From NCBI GenBank assembly GCA_963971285.1, contig OZ020246.1:11825217-11889216 (forward strand): a stretch of 64,000 nt of DNA, given 5' to 3'. Both the position numbers and the translations under genes were made by a program. The first letter of the stretch is position 1, and every line of letters begins with the position of its first letter. Shown piece after piece: positions 1-9,959 of the stretch. Below the pieces are notes generated by a model. It did no database searches. It was not told the origin of the DNA and saw only the letters and a program-made list of their open reading frames with translations. This stretch comes from Astropecten irregularis (taxonomy: Eukaryota; Echinodermata; Asteroidea; Paxillosida; Astropectinidae).

Positions 1-3000
1 AAGCGCAGTTTTTTTGCCGCCTACTCTGCCGTTTTGTCGCATAGCGTGTGGTGCTATACTTGGATTTTCGGCCATGAACATGACTTTGGAATTTGGCACA
101 GTTCATACTTTCCTGTAGAGTACATCTGGGGCTACATTTCGTGCAAGTTTCAGCTCGATTGCCTCTGTATTGAGGGAGAAATTTCAAACTCTAACAGAAA
201 AAAGTATCTCATAGTCTAAGTGCAGGGTTTTTTTTGCCGCGTGCTCTGCCGTTTTATCGCATAGCGTGTGGTGCTATACTTGGATTTTCGGCCATGAACA
301 TGACTTTGGAATTTGGCACAGCTCATACTTTCCTGAAGAGTACATGTGGGGCTACATTTCGTGCAAGTTTCAGCTCGATTGCCTAAGTATTGAGGGAGAA
401 AATTCGAACTCTAGCAGAAAAAAGTGTCTCATAGTCTAAGTGCAGTTTTTCTGCCGACTGCTCTGCCGTTTTGTCGCATAGCGTGTGGTGCTATACTTGG
501 ATTTTCGGCCATGAACATGACTTTGGAATTTGGCACTGCTCATACTTTCCTGTAGAGTACATCTGGGGCTACATTTCGTGCAAGTTTCAGCTCGATTGCC
601 TCAGTATTGAGGGAGAAATTTCAAACTCTAGCAGAAAAAAGTGTCTCCTAGTCTAAGTGCAGTTTTTCTGCCGACTGCTCTGCCGTTTTGTCGCATAGCG
701 TGTGGTGCTATACTTGGATTTTCGGCCATGAACATGACTTTGGAATTTGGCACAGCTCATACTTTCCTGTAGAGTACATCTGGGGCTACATTTCGTGCAA
801 TTTTCAGCTCGATTACCTAAGTATTGAGGGAGAAATTTCAAACTCTAGCAGAAAAAAGTGTCTCATAGTCTAAGTGCAGTTTTTCTGCCGACTGCTCTGC
901 CGTTTTGTCGCATAGCGTGTGGTGCTATACTTGGATTTTCGGCCATGAACATGACTTTGGAATTTGGCACAGCTCATACTTTCCTGTAGAGTACATCTGG
1001 GGCTACATTTCGTGCAATTTTCAGCTCGATTGCCTCAGTATTGAGGGAGAAATTTCAAACTCTAGCAGAAAAAGTGTCTCCTAGTCTAAGTGCAGTTTTT
1101 TTGCCGACTGCTCTGCCGTTTGTCGCATAGCGTGTGGTGCTATACTTGGATTTTCGGCCATGAACATGACTTTGGAATTTGGCACTGCTCATACTTTCCT
1201 GTAGAGTACATCTGGCGCTACATTTCGTGCAAGTTTCAGCTCGATTGCCTCTGTATTGAGGGAGAAATTTCAAACTCTAACAGAAAAAAGTGTCTCATAG
1301 TCTAAGTGCAGGGTTTTTTTTGCCGCGTGCTCTGCCGTTTTGTCGCATAGCGTGTGGTGCTATACTTGGATTTTCGGCCATGAACATGACTTTGGAATTT
1401 GGCACAGCTCATACTTTCCTGTAGAGTACATCTGGGGCTACATTTCGTGCAATTTTCAGCTCGATTGCCTCAGTATTGAGGGAGAAATTTCAAACTCTAG
1501 CAGAAAAAGTGTCTCCTAGTCTAAGTGCAGTTTTTTTGCCGACTGCTCTGCCGTTTGTCGCATAGCGTGTGGTGCTATACTTGGATTTTCGGCCATGAAC
1601 ATGACTTTGGAATTTGGCACTGCTCATACTTTCCTGTAGAGTACATCTGGGGCTACATTTCGTGCAAGTTTCAGCTCGATTGCCTCTGTATTGAGGGAGA
1701 AATTTCAAACTCTAACAGAAAAAAGTGTCTCATAGTCTAAGTGCAGGGTTTTTTTTGCCGCGTGCTCTGCCGTTTTGTCGCATAGCGTGTGGTGCTATAC
1801 TTGGATTTTCGGCCATGAACATGACTTTGGAATTTGGCACAGCTCATACTTTCCTGTAGAGTACATCTGGGGCTACATTTCGTGCAAGTTTCAGCTCGAT
1901 TGCCTCAGTATTGAGGGAGAAATTTCAAACTCTAGCAGAAAAAAGTGTCTCATAGTCTAAGTGCAATTTTTCTGCCGACTGCTCTGCCGTTTTGTCGCAT
2001 AGCGTGTGGTGCTATACTTGGATTTTCGGCCATGAACATGACTTTGGAATTTGGCACTGCTCATACTTTCCAGTAGAGTACATCTGGGGCTACATTTCGT
2101 GCAAGTTTCAGCTCGATTGCCTCAGTATTGAGGGAGAAATTTCAAACTCTAGCAGAAAAAAGTGTCTCCTAGTCTAAGCGCAGTTTTTTTGCCGCCTGCT
2201 CTGCCGTTTGTCGCATAGCGTATGGTGCTATACTTGGATTTTCGGCCATGAACATGACTTTGGAATTTGGCATTGCTCATACTTTCCTGTAGAGTACATC
2301 TGGGGCTACATTTCGTGCAAGTTTCAGCTCGATTGCCTCTGTATTGAGGGAGAAATTTCAAACTCTAGCAGAAAAAAGTGTCTCCTAGTCTAAGCGCAGT
2401 TTTTTTGCCGCCTGCTCTGCCGTTTGTCGCATAGCGTGTGGTGCTATACTTGGATTTTCGGCCATGAACATGACTTTGGAATTTGGCACAGCTCATACTT
2501 TCCTGTAGAGTACATCTGGGGCTACATTTCGTGCAAGTTTCAGCTCGATTACCTAAGTATTGAGGGAGAAATTTCAAACTCTAGCAGAAAAAAGTGTCTC
2601 ATAGTCTAAGTGCAGTTTTTCTGCCGACTGCTCTGCCGTTTTGTGGCATAGCGTGTGGTGCTATACTTGGATTTTCGGCCATGAACATGACTTTGGAATT
2701 TGGCACAGCTCATACTTTCCTGTAGAGTACATCTGGGGCTACATTTCGTGCAAGTTTCAGCTCGATTACCTCAGTTTTGAGGGAGAAATTTCAAACTCTA
2801 GCAGAAAAAATTGTCTCCTAGTCTAAGCGCAGTTTTTTTGCCGCCTACTCTGCCGTTTTGTCGCATAGCGTGTGGTGCTATACTTGGATTTTCGGCCATG
2901 AACATGACTTTGGAATTTGGCACAGTTCATACTTTCCTGTAGAGTACATCTGGGGCTACATTTCGTGCAAGTTTCAGCTCGATTGCCTCTGTATTGAGGG

Positions 3001-6000
3001 AGAAATTTCAAACTCTAACAGAAAAAAGTATCTCATAGTCTAAGTGCAGGGTTTTTTTTGCCGCGTGCTCTGCCGTTTTATCGCATAGCGTGTGGTGCTA
3101 TACTTGGATTTTCGGCCATGAACATGACTTTGGAATTTGGCACAGCTCATACTTTCCTGAAGAGTACATGTGGGGCTACATTTCGTGCAAGTTTCAGCTC
3201 GATTGCCTAAGTATTGAGGGAGAAAATTCGAACTCTAGCAGAAAAAAGTGTCTCATAGTCTAAGTGCAGTTTTTCTGCCGACTGCTCTGCCGTTTTGTCG
3301 CATAGCGTGTGGTGCTATACTTGGATTTTCGGCCATGAACATGACTTTGGAATTTGGCACTGCTCATACTTTCCTGTAGAGTACATCTGGGGCTACATTT
3401 CGTGCAAGTTTCAGCTCGATTGCCTCAGTATTGAGGGAGAAATTTCAAACTCTAGCAGAAAAAAGTGTCTCCTAGTCTAAGTGCAGTTTTTCTGCCGACT
3501 GCTCTGCCGTTTTGTCGCATAGCGTGTGGTGCTATACTTGGATTTTCGGCCATGAACATGACTTTGGAATTTGGCACAGCTCATACTTTCCTGTAGAGTA
3601 CATCTGGGGCTACATTTCGTGCAATTTTCAGCTCGATTACCTAAGTATTGAGGGAGAAATTTCAAACTCTAGCAGAAAAAAGTGTCTCATAGTCTAAGTG
3701 CAGTTTTTCTGCCGACTGCTCTGCCGTTTTGTCGCATAGCGTGTGGTGCTATACTTGGATTTTCGGCCATGAACATGACTTTGGAATTTGGCACAGCTCA
3801 TACTTTCCTGTAGAGTACATCTGGGGCTACATTTCGTGCAATTTTCAGCTCGATTGCCTCAGTATTGAGGGAGAAATTTCAAACTCTAGCAGAAAAAGTG
3901 TCTCCTAGTCTAAGTGCAGTTTTTTTGCCGACTGCTCTGCCGTTTGTCGCATAGCGTGTGGTGCTATACTTGGATTTTCGGCCATGAACATGACTTTGGA
4001 ATTTGGCACTGCTCATACTTTCCTGTAGAGTACATCTGGCGCTACATTTCGTGCAAGTTTCAGCTCGATTGCCTCTGTATTGAGGGAGAAATTTCAAACT
4101 CTAACAGAAAAAAGTGTCTCATAGTCTAAGTGCAGGGTTTTTTTTGCCGCGTGCTCTGCCGTTTTGTCGCATAGCGTGTGGTGCTATACTTGGATTTTTG
4201 GCCATGAACATGACTTTGGAATTTGGCACAGCTCATACTTTCCTGTAGAGTACATCTGGGGCTACATTTCGTGCAAGTTTCAGCTCGATTGCCTCAGTAT
4301 TGAGGGAGAAATTTCAAACTCTAGCAGAAAAAAGTGTCTCATAGTCTAAGTGCAATTTTTCTGCCGACTGCTCTGCCGTTTTGTCGCATAGCGTGTGGTG
4401 CTATACTTGGATTTTCGGCCATGAACATGACTTTGGAATTTGGCACTGCTCATACTTTCCTGTAGAGTACATCTGGGGCTACATTTCGTGCAAGTTTCAG
4501 CTCGATTGCCTCAGTATTGAGGGAGAAATTTCAAACTCTAGCAGAAAAAAGTGTCTCCTAGTCTAAGCGCAGTTTTTTTGCCGCCTGCTCTGCCGTTTGT
4601 CGCATAGCGTATGGTGCTATACTTGGATTTTCGGCCATGAACATGACTTTGGAATTTGGCATTGCTCATACTTTCCTGTAGAGTACATCTGGGGCTACAT
4701 TTCGTGCAATTTTCAGCTCGATTGCCTCAGTATTGAGGGAGAAATTTCAAACTCTAGCAGAAAAAGTGTCTCCTAGTCTAAGTGCAGTTTTTTTGCCGAC
4801 TGCTCTGCCGTTTGTCGCATAGCGTGTGGTGCTATACTTGGATTTTCGGCCATGAACATGACTTTGGAATTTGGCACTGCTCATACTTTCCTGTAGAGTA
4901 CATCTGGCGCTACATTTCGTGCAAGTTTCAGCTCGATTGCCTCTGTATTGAGGGAGAAATTTCAAACTCTAACAGAAAAAAGTGTCTCATAGTCTAAGTG
5001 CAGGGTTTTTTTTGCCGCGTGCTCTGCCGTTTTGTCGCATAGCGTGTGGTGCTATACTTGGATTTTTGGCCATGAACATGACTTTGGAATTTGGCACAGC
5101 TCATACTTTCCTGTAGAGTACATCTGGGGCTACATTTCGTGCAAGTTTCAGCTCGATTGCCTCAGTATTGAGGGAGAAATTTCAAACTCTAGCAGAAAAA
5201 AGTGTCTCATAGTCTAAGTGCAATTTTTCTGCCGACTGCTCTGCCGTTTTGTCGCATAGCGTGTGGTGCTATACTTGGATTTTCGGCCATGAACATGACT
5301 TTGGAATTTGGCACTGCTCATACTTTCCTGTAGAGTACATCTGGGGCTACATTTCGTGCAAGTTTCAGCTCGATTGCCTCAGTATTGAGGGAGAAATTTC
5401 AAACTCTAGCAGAAAAAAGTGTCTCCTAGTCTAAGCGCAGTTTTTTTGCCGCCTGCTCTGCCGTTTGTCGCATAGCGTATGGTGCTATACTTGGATTTTC
5501 GGCCATGAACATGACTTTGGAATTTGGCATTGCTCATACTTTCCTGTAGAGTACATCTGGGGCTACATTTCGTGCAAGTTTCAGCTCGATTGCCTCTGTA
5601 TTGAGGGAGAAATTTCAAACTCTAGCAGAAAAAAGTGTCTCCTAGTCTAAGCGCAGTTTTTTTGCCGCCTGCTCTGCCGTTTGTCGCATAGCGTGTGGTG
5701 CTATACTTGGATTTTCGGCCATGAACATGACTTTGGAATTTGGCACAGCTCATACTTTCCTGTAGAGTACATCTGGGGCTACATTTCGTACAAGTTTCAG
5801 CTCGATTACCTCAGTATTGAGGGAGAAATTTCAAACTCTAGCAGAAAAAAGTGTCTCATAGTCTAAGTGCAGTTTTTCTGCCGACTGCTCTGCCGTTTTG
5901 TGGCATAGCGTTTGGTGCTATACTTGGATTTTCGGCCATGAACATGACTTTGGAATTTGGCACAGCTCATACTTTCCTGTAGAGTACATCTGGGGCTACA

Positions 6001-6897
6001 TTTCGTGCAAGTTTCAGCTCGATTACCTCAGTATTGAGGGAGAAATTTCAAACTCTAGCAGAAAAAATTGTCTCCTAGTCTAAGCGCAGTTTTTTTGCCG
6101 CCTACTCTGCCGTTTGTCGCATAGCGTGTGGTGCTATACTTGGATTTTCGGCCATGAACATGACTTTGGAATTTGGCACAGCTCATACTTTTATTTAGAG
6201 TACATATGGGGCTACATTTCGTGCAAGTTTCAGCTCGATTGCCTCTGTATTGAGGGAGAAATTTCAAACTCTAACAGAAAAAAATGTCTCATAGTCTAAG
6301 TGCAGGGTTTTTTTTGCCGCGTGCTCTGCCGTTTTGTCGCATAGCGTGTGGTGCTATACTTGGATTTTCGGCCATGAACATGACTTTGGAATTTGGCACT
6401 GCTCATACTTTCCTGTAGAGTACATCTGGGGCTACATTTCGTGCAAGTTTCAGCTCGATTGCCTCAGTATTGAGGGAAAAATTTCAAACTCTAGCAGAAA
6501 AAAGTGTCTCATAGTCTAAGTGCAGGGTTTTTTCTGCCGACTGCTCTGCCGTTTTGTCGCATAGCCTGTGGTGCTATACTTGGATTTTCGGCCATGAACA
6601 TGACTTTGGAATTTGGCACAGCTCATACTTTCCTGTAGAGTACATCTGGGGCTACATTTCGTGCAAGTTTCAGCTCGATTGCCTAAGTATTGAGGGAGAA
6701 ATTTCGAACTCTAGCAGAAAAAAGTGTATCTAGGTCTAAGTGCAGTTTTTATGGCGCCTGCTCCATTGCTTTCTCGCATAGCGTGTGGTGCTATACTTGG
6801 ATTTTCGGCCATGAACATGACTTTAGAATTTAGCGCAGCCAATACTATCCTGTAAAGTACATCTGGGGCTACATTTCGTGCAAGTTTCAGCTCTACT
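1..6897. repeat. Satellite A: about 217-bp tandem repeat, about 32 monomers
   Basis: Monomers recur every 216-218 bp (for example 471, 688, 905; 1775, 1992, 2208, 2424, 2641, 2858), each carrying a variable T-run, then gccg..ctctgccgtttt, gtcgcatagcgtgtggtgc and a phrase ending in a run of A. Monomers differ by a few substitutions and by T- and A-run length. The array enters from the left edge, so its true length is unknown. Frames of 61-72 codons are open on both strands in most monomers, but the plus-strand one starts at TTG, 217 is not a multiple of three, and neither strand links monomers into a longer frame; I read them as chance. No similarity to satellites B, C or D was seen. Confidence 0.97.
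6725..6897. repeat. Decayed terminal monomer of satellite A
   Basis: The last monomer carries many private changes: gtatctaggt for gtgtctcata, atggcgcctgctccattgc in place of the usual ctctgccgtttt block, ttagaatttagcgcagcc for the ttggaatttggcacagct block. It stops abruptly after cagctct. Higher divergence at an array edge is expected when exchange homogenises the interior but not the border. Confidence 0.85.
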
Positions 6898-7140
6898 ACA
6901 CAGTTATTAGTAATATAACTTGTATACATTATTTTGATGATTAAATCAAGCTGATATCAAACAGGCGACCCAATGAGGGCGCTATTTTGTCAGTTCCCCT
7001 TGTGGATTTTGATGATAAGAAAAACTCATGGAAAAACTTATAAATGGAAAATCCGACTCAATGAGGGCGCTATTTTGTTAGTCCACTAATGATTACAAAA
7101 AACTGATATAAAACACTGACCAATGAGGGCGCTATTTTGT
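6898..7140. repeat. Three short direct repeats (caatgagggcgctattttgt)
   Basis: The 20-mer caatgagggcgctattttgt occurs exactly at 6971-6990, 7059-7078 and 7121-7140, separated by unrelated A/T-rich sequence. A related form (gcatgagggcgctattgttgt) lies near 26644, again just upstream of the homologous repeat block. The remainder of this stretch shows no gene. The motif could be a short tandem part of a dispersed element; its role is unknown. Confidence 0.8.
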
Positions 7141-7352
7141 AAACAAACTTTCTCAAGATGGACACCACTGCCATGTGGGAGAACAGCACAAAAATTTTGA
7201 GAAAAAATTTGTCTCCTTTCTTGCCCAGGACGAAGCAGATCTGGCAATTTCCAGGTGAGATTGGTCTTGGGTTGACTATAGATTATCTTGAATACATTTT
7301 TAGCTCAGGACGAAGTATTTTTGTAGCTTTTTTGCAGTAGATTTTAAAAGCT
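7121..7352 (+). repeat. Dispersed repeat unit, left block, copy 1
   Basis: This block aligns with 26644-26880: both have gagggcgctatt..tgtaaacac/a, an ATG-containing A/T-rich stretch, tttcttgccc or tttcctgccc, then ttccaggtgag, a shared gattatcttRaatacaYttt phrase and agctca..acga. The ttccag|gtgag step looks like a splice donor in both copies. From the ATG at 7158 a 32-codon frame is open up to that donor in copy 1, but copy 2 has an in-frame stop, so coding is not supported. Best read as part of a mobile or duplicated element. Confidence 0.65.
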
Positions 7353-7600
7353 GTCTGACAGTCAGTGAATGACAAGTTGACAACACACTTAGTTACTTGT
7401 CACTAGCTATGTTGTCTTCATCGTGAGCAACTTAGAACAACTCGCAGCCAGGATTGAGGTTTAAAATAGCCCTTTTCTTATTCCAAAAGCACTTGGAATA
7501 TTTTACCGACGCTCCCTTTGGAACAATAGCACAATTCAAAACACTGTGTTCGCTGAGACAAAATAATGTGTGACAATCTTGCCAGCATTTTCTAGTGCAG
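7353..7600. other. No recognisable feature
   Basis: I see no open frame, repeat or RNA motif here. It separates the two blocks of dispersed repeat copy 1 and has no obvious counterpart between the matching blocks near 26.9-29.7 kb. Confidence 0.5.
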
Positions 7601-8446
7601 GGAGTCGACAGTGCATGAGTGTACCTGTGTGCAGTACAGTTATTTACATGTATGTTGCATGCGTGTTGAGTGCCATTTGTTGTGTCGGGGTTAGTGTAGT
7701 TTACACCACTCGTATTATTTTCAGTATTTATTTAGCTTCTACCATAAACTAACTCACCTGAATACGTTACTTGTGGTGTCCTCTTCAATGTCTGCAAGCT
7801 TAAATTTGTGGAAAGAGGGCAGGGCTTTGATTTTTGAGGGAAATTATGGGGTAAAACGGTATAAAGGCGATGCGACATATTTTGCAGACGAAATGCTTAG
7901 CTTAGCTGTAGAAATTCTGGTTTCCGCCCTTATTTCGATGAGCCTTGATGTGTTGGGTCTGGTACCAGACTAACTGGACCAGATCATCGGTGATTGGCTG
8001 CTGAAAAAGTTACCTGGTAAATCCCGCTTTGTGATTGGTCGAGAGTGTCATAGACTTTACCAGAGGGAGTAAGGTTATTATTTTGCACAGGTAGTTCGTG
8101 TCAAAATGGCGTAAACGCGACTGAAAAGCTGTGTTCAACTTCGCAATAAGTGGGTAAGGAAACCTTCTTTTTTCACTGGAATATTGCCGAAATATGTTCA
8201 TTTTAGGGTTTACAGGACCCATGAATATTTGCTTTAAGTAACAAATCTCATTTTGGAACTGTAGAAGCTAAATAAATACTGAAAATAATACGAGTGGTGT
8301 AAACTACACTAACCCCGTTGTGTCTCTGTCCTTATCTTATCTTTGCCTCGGAACTAAAAACACCTGGCAATATTAAGCTTGCTCTGATAAAACAAGGATA
8401 CGACTATCAGCAGTTTGCATGAGGTTTGTTAATCATGGTAACTCTC
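7601..8446 (+). repeat. Dispersed repeat unit, right block, copy 1 (split by a MITE)
   Basis: 7601-7686 plus 8317-8446 align with 29672-29871: gagtcgacagtgcatg, gttgcatgcgtgttgagtgc, tttgcctcggaactaaaa, acacctggcaatattaagc and gtttgcatgaggtttg all match in order. Copy 1 is interrupted at 7687-8316 by an inverted-repeat element that copy 2 lacks. The homology ends at ggtaactctc in both copies; copy 1 then runs directly into a satellite C fragment. Confidence 0.9.
7687..8316. mobile_element. 630-bp MITE with perfect 56-bp terminal inverted repeats
   Basis: Left end 7687-7742 starts ggggttagtgtagtttacac; right end 8261-8316 is its exact reverse complement over all 56 bp. The element is flanked by identical gttgtgtc copies at 7679-7686 and 8317-8324, and the homologous empty site at 29742-29749 has a single gttgtgtc, which proves insertion with an 8-bp target duplication. 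No transposase frame is present, so it is non-autonomous. An 8-bp duplication fits hAT, Merlin or P superfamilies; the GGGG terminus does not settle which. Perfect ends suggest recent mobility. The interior (7743-8260) shows only small frames. Confidence 0.95.
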
Positions 8447-8785
8447 AACTTGTCATGCAAGGATTTTTGTGTAATTTGAGGCCATTTTGTTCGTGACTGA
8501 AACTTCAAAAAATGTATGTGGTCCCCCACATGAGTTTTTTTGAATTTTGCCCAAAAACTGACTTTTTTCAGAAATGCGCGCTATCTTCCTCATAGGTCGC
8601 TATGACTACCAGGAACCATTTCGAACAAAAAAATGCCAATCAACTTGTCATGCAAGGATTTTTGTGTAATTTGAGGTCATTTTGTTCGTGACTGAAACTT
8701 CAAAAATTTTATGTGGTCCCCCACATGAGTTTTTTTGATTTTTGCCCCAAAACTGACTTTTTTCAGAAATGCGCGCTATCTTCCT
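8447..8785 (+). repeat. Isolated satellite C fragment (about 1.7 monomers)
   Basis: The sequence from aacttgtcatgcaaggattt to gcgcgctatcttcct matches satellite C of 30980-64000 in the same orientation, including the gtggtcccccac hairpin twice and the ttttttcagaaatgcgcgc block. It begins and ends in mid-monomer and lies 22 kb from the main array. The left junction falls exactly at the end of dispersed repeat copy 1. Confidence 0.95.
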
Positions 8786-9314
8786 GGTCTAGCTCATTAA
8801 ACTCGCCGTGCTTAAGAGCACACATCCGTCCAGTCTGCAGAATCACGGCCTCCTTGGCAACCGCAGACTCTCCGTGCGGAACGCAGACTTCCTGCAGAAT
8901 AACGCGCAGTCAATTTTGAGAAGGCGCCTTACTGTTTTTATGCTCCTGTGCGGCGGACAAGGCATGCCGTAACTGTGCAATACCCTCTGACCCATCCAGT
9001 CCTTTAATGGGCCGTCTGCATTGAGAATCTACAATCCATTTTGTTTCATTCATTTTCCTCTTTCTTTATTTGACAGTTACAATGGACAAAAACGGTTCAG
9101 CTACCTTCAAATATCAGGATAACCAGCCTGTTCACCTATGAACTGGAGAGGGCGCTAGTTGCTGACAAGCTTGATAGGATCATCCATCGTTAAAGGATTT
9201 GCCATCTGTGTTACATGAGAGAACGTCAATCTGAACCATCTGCAGGTAAGGATGTTTCCATATCAACATCTGCATGTATGATTTACAGCGGTTGCTAATG
9301 GGGTTGCCGTAGAC
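8786..9314. other. Unique sequence between satellite C fragment and minisatellite
   Basis: Mixed-composition DNA with no repeat seen. The only suggestive element is an exon-like interval at 9077-9245, listed separately. Confidence 0.5.
9077..9245 (+). other. Weak candidate exon
   Basis: A pyrimidine-rich acceptor (tttctttatttgacag) precedes 9077 and a donor (ctgcag|gtaagg) follows 9245. In the frame starting at 9077, 38 codons are open, including TSLFTYELERALVADKLDRI, before a TAA at 9191-9193; the rest of that frame is open to the donor. I recognise no family. The stop means it is not a plain internal coding exon as read; it may be untranslated, decayed or accidental. Confidence 0.2.
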
Positions 9315-9942
9315 AGTGTCTGTCTCCCTCTAGTAATCATGATGAGTCAGGTATTGCCACTCAAGTGAGTGTCTGTCTCCTTCTAGTAATCATCGTGAGT
9401 CAGGTATTGCCACTCAAGTGAGTGTCTGTCTCCCTCTAGTGATCATGATGAGTCAGGTATTGCCACTCAAGTAAGTGTCTGTCTCCTTCTAGTAATCATC
9501 GTGAGTCAGGTATTGCCACTCAAGTGAGTGTCTGTCTCCTTCTAGTAATCATCGTGAGTCAGGTATTGCCACTCAAGTGAGTGTCTGTCTCCTTCTAGTA
9601 ATGATTGTGAGTCAGGTATTGCCACTCAAGTGAGTGTCTGTCTCCTTCTAGTAATCATCGTGAGTCAGGTATTGCCACTCAAGTGAATGTCTGTCTCCTT
9701 CTAGTAATGATCGTGAGTCAGGTATTGCCACTCAAGTGAGTGTCTGTCTCCTTCTAGTAATCATCGTGAGTCAGGTATTGCCACTCAAGTGAATGTCTGT
9801 CTCCTTCTAGTAATGATCGTGAGTCAGGTATTGCCACTCAAGTGAGTGTCTGTCTCCTTCTAGTAATCATCGTGAGTCAGGTATTGCCACTCAAGTGAGT
9901 GTCTGTCTCCTTCTAGTAATCATCGTGAGTCAGGTATTGCCC
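9315..9942. repeat. 53-bp minisatellite, about 12 copies
   Basis: Units start at 9315, 9368, 9421, 9474 and every 53 bp to 9898; the last is truncated. Each reads agtgtctgtctcc(t/c)tctag, then taatcat or taatgat, gtgagtcaggtattgccact and caagtg. Units differ at a handful of positions (cat/gat, cgt/tgt, gagt/gaat), and an alternation of cat and gat types suggests a two-unit higher-order pattern in 9580-9897. Satellite B begins within about 20 bp of its right end. Confidence 0.97.
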
Positions 9943-9959
9943 ACTGATCTATACAAAAG

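Noticed and set aside
34-6519. Repeated 61-72-codon frames on both strands of satellite A
   Set aside because: Most plus-strand frames start at TTG, the 217-bp period breaks the frame between monomers, and both strands are open simultaneously. Conservation follows from DNA-level homogenisation.
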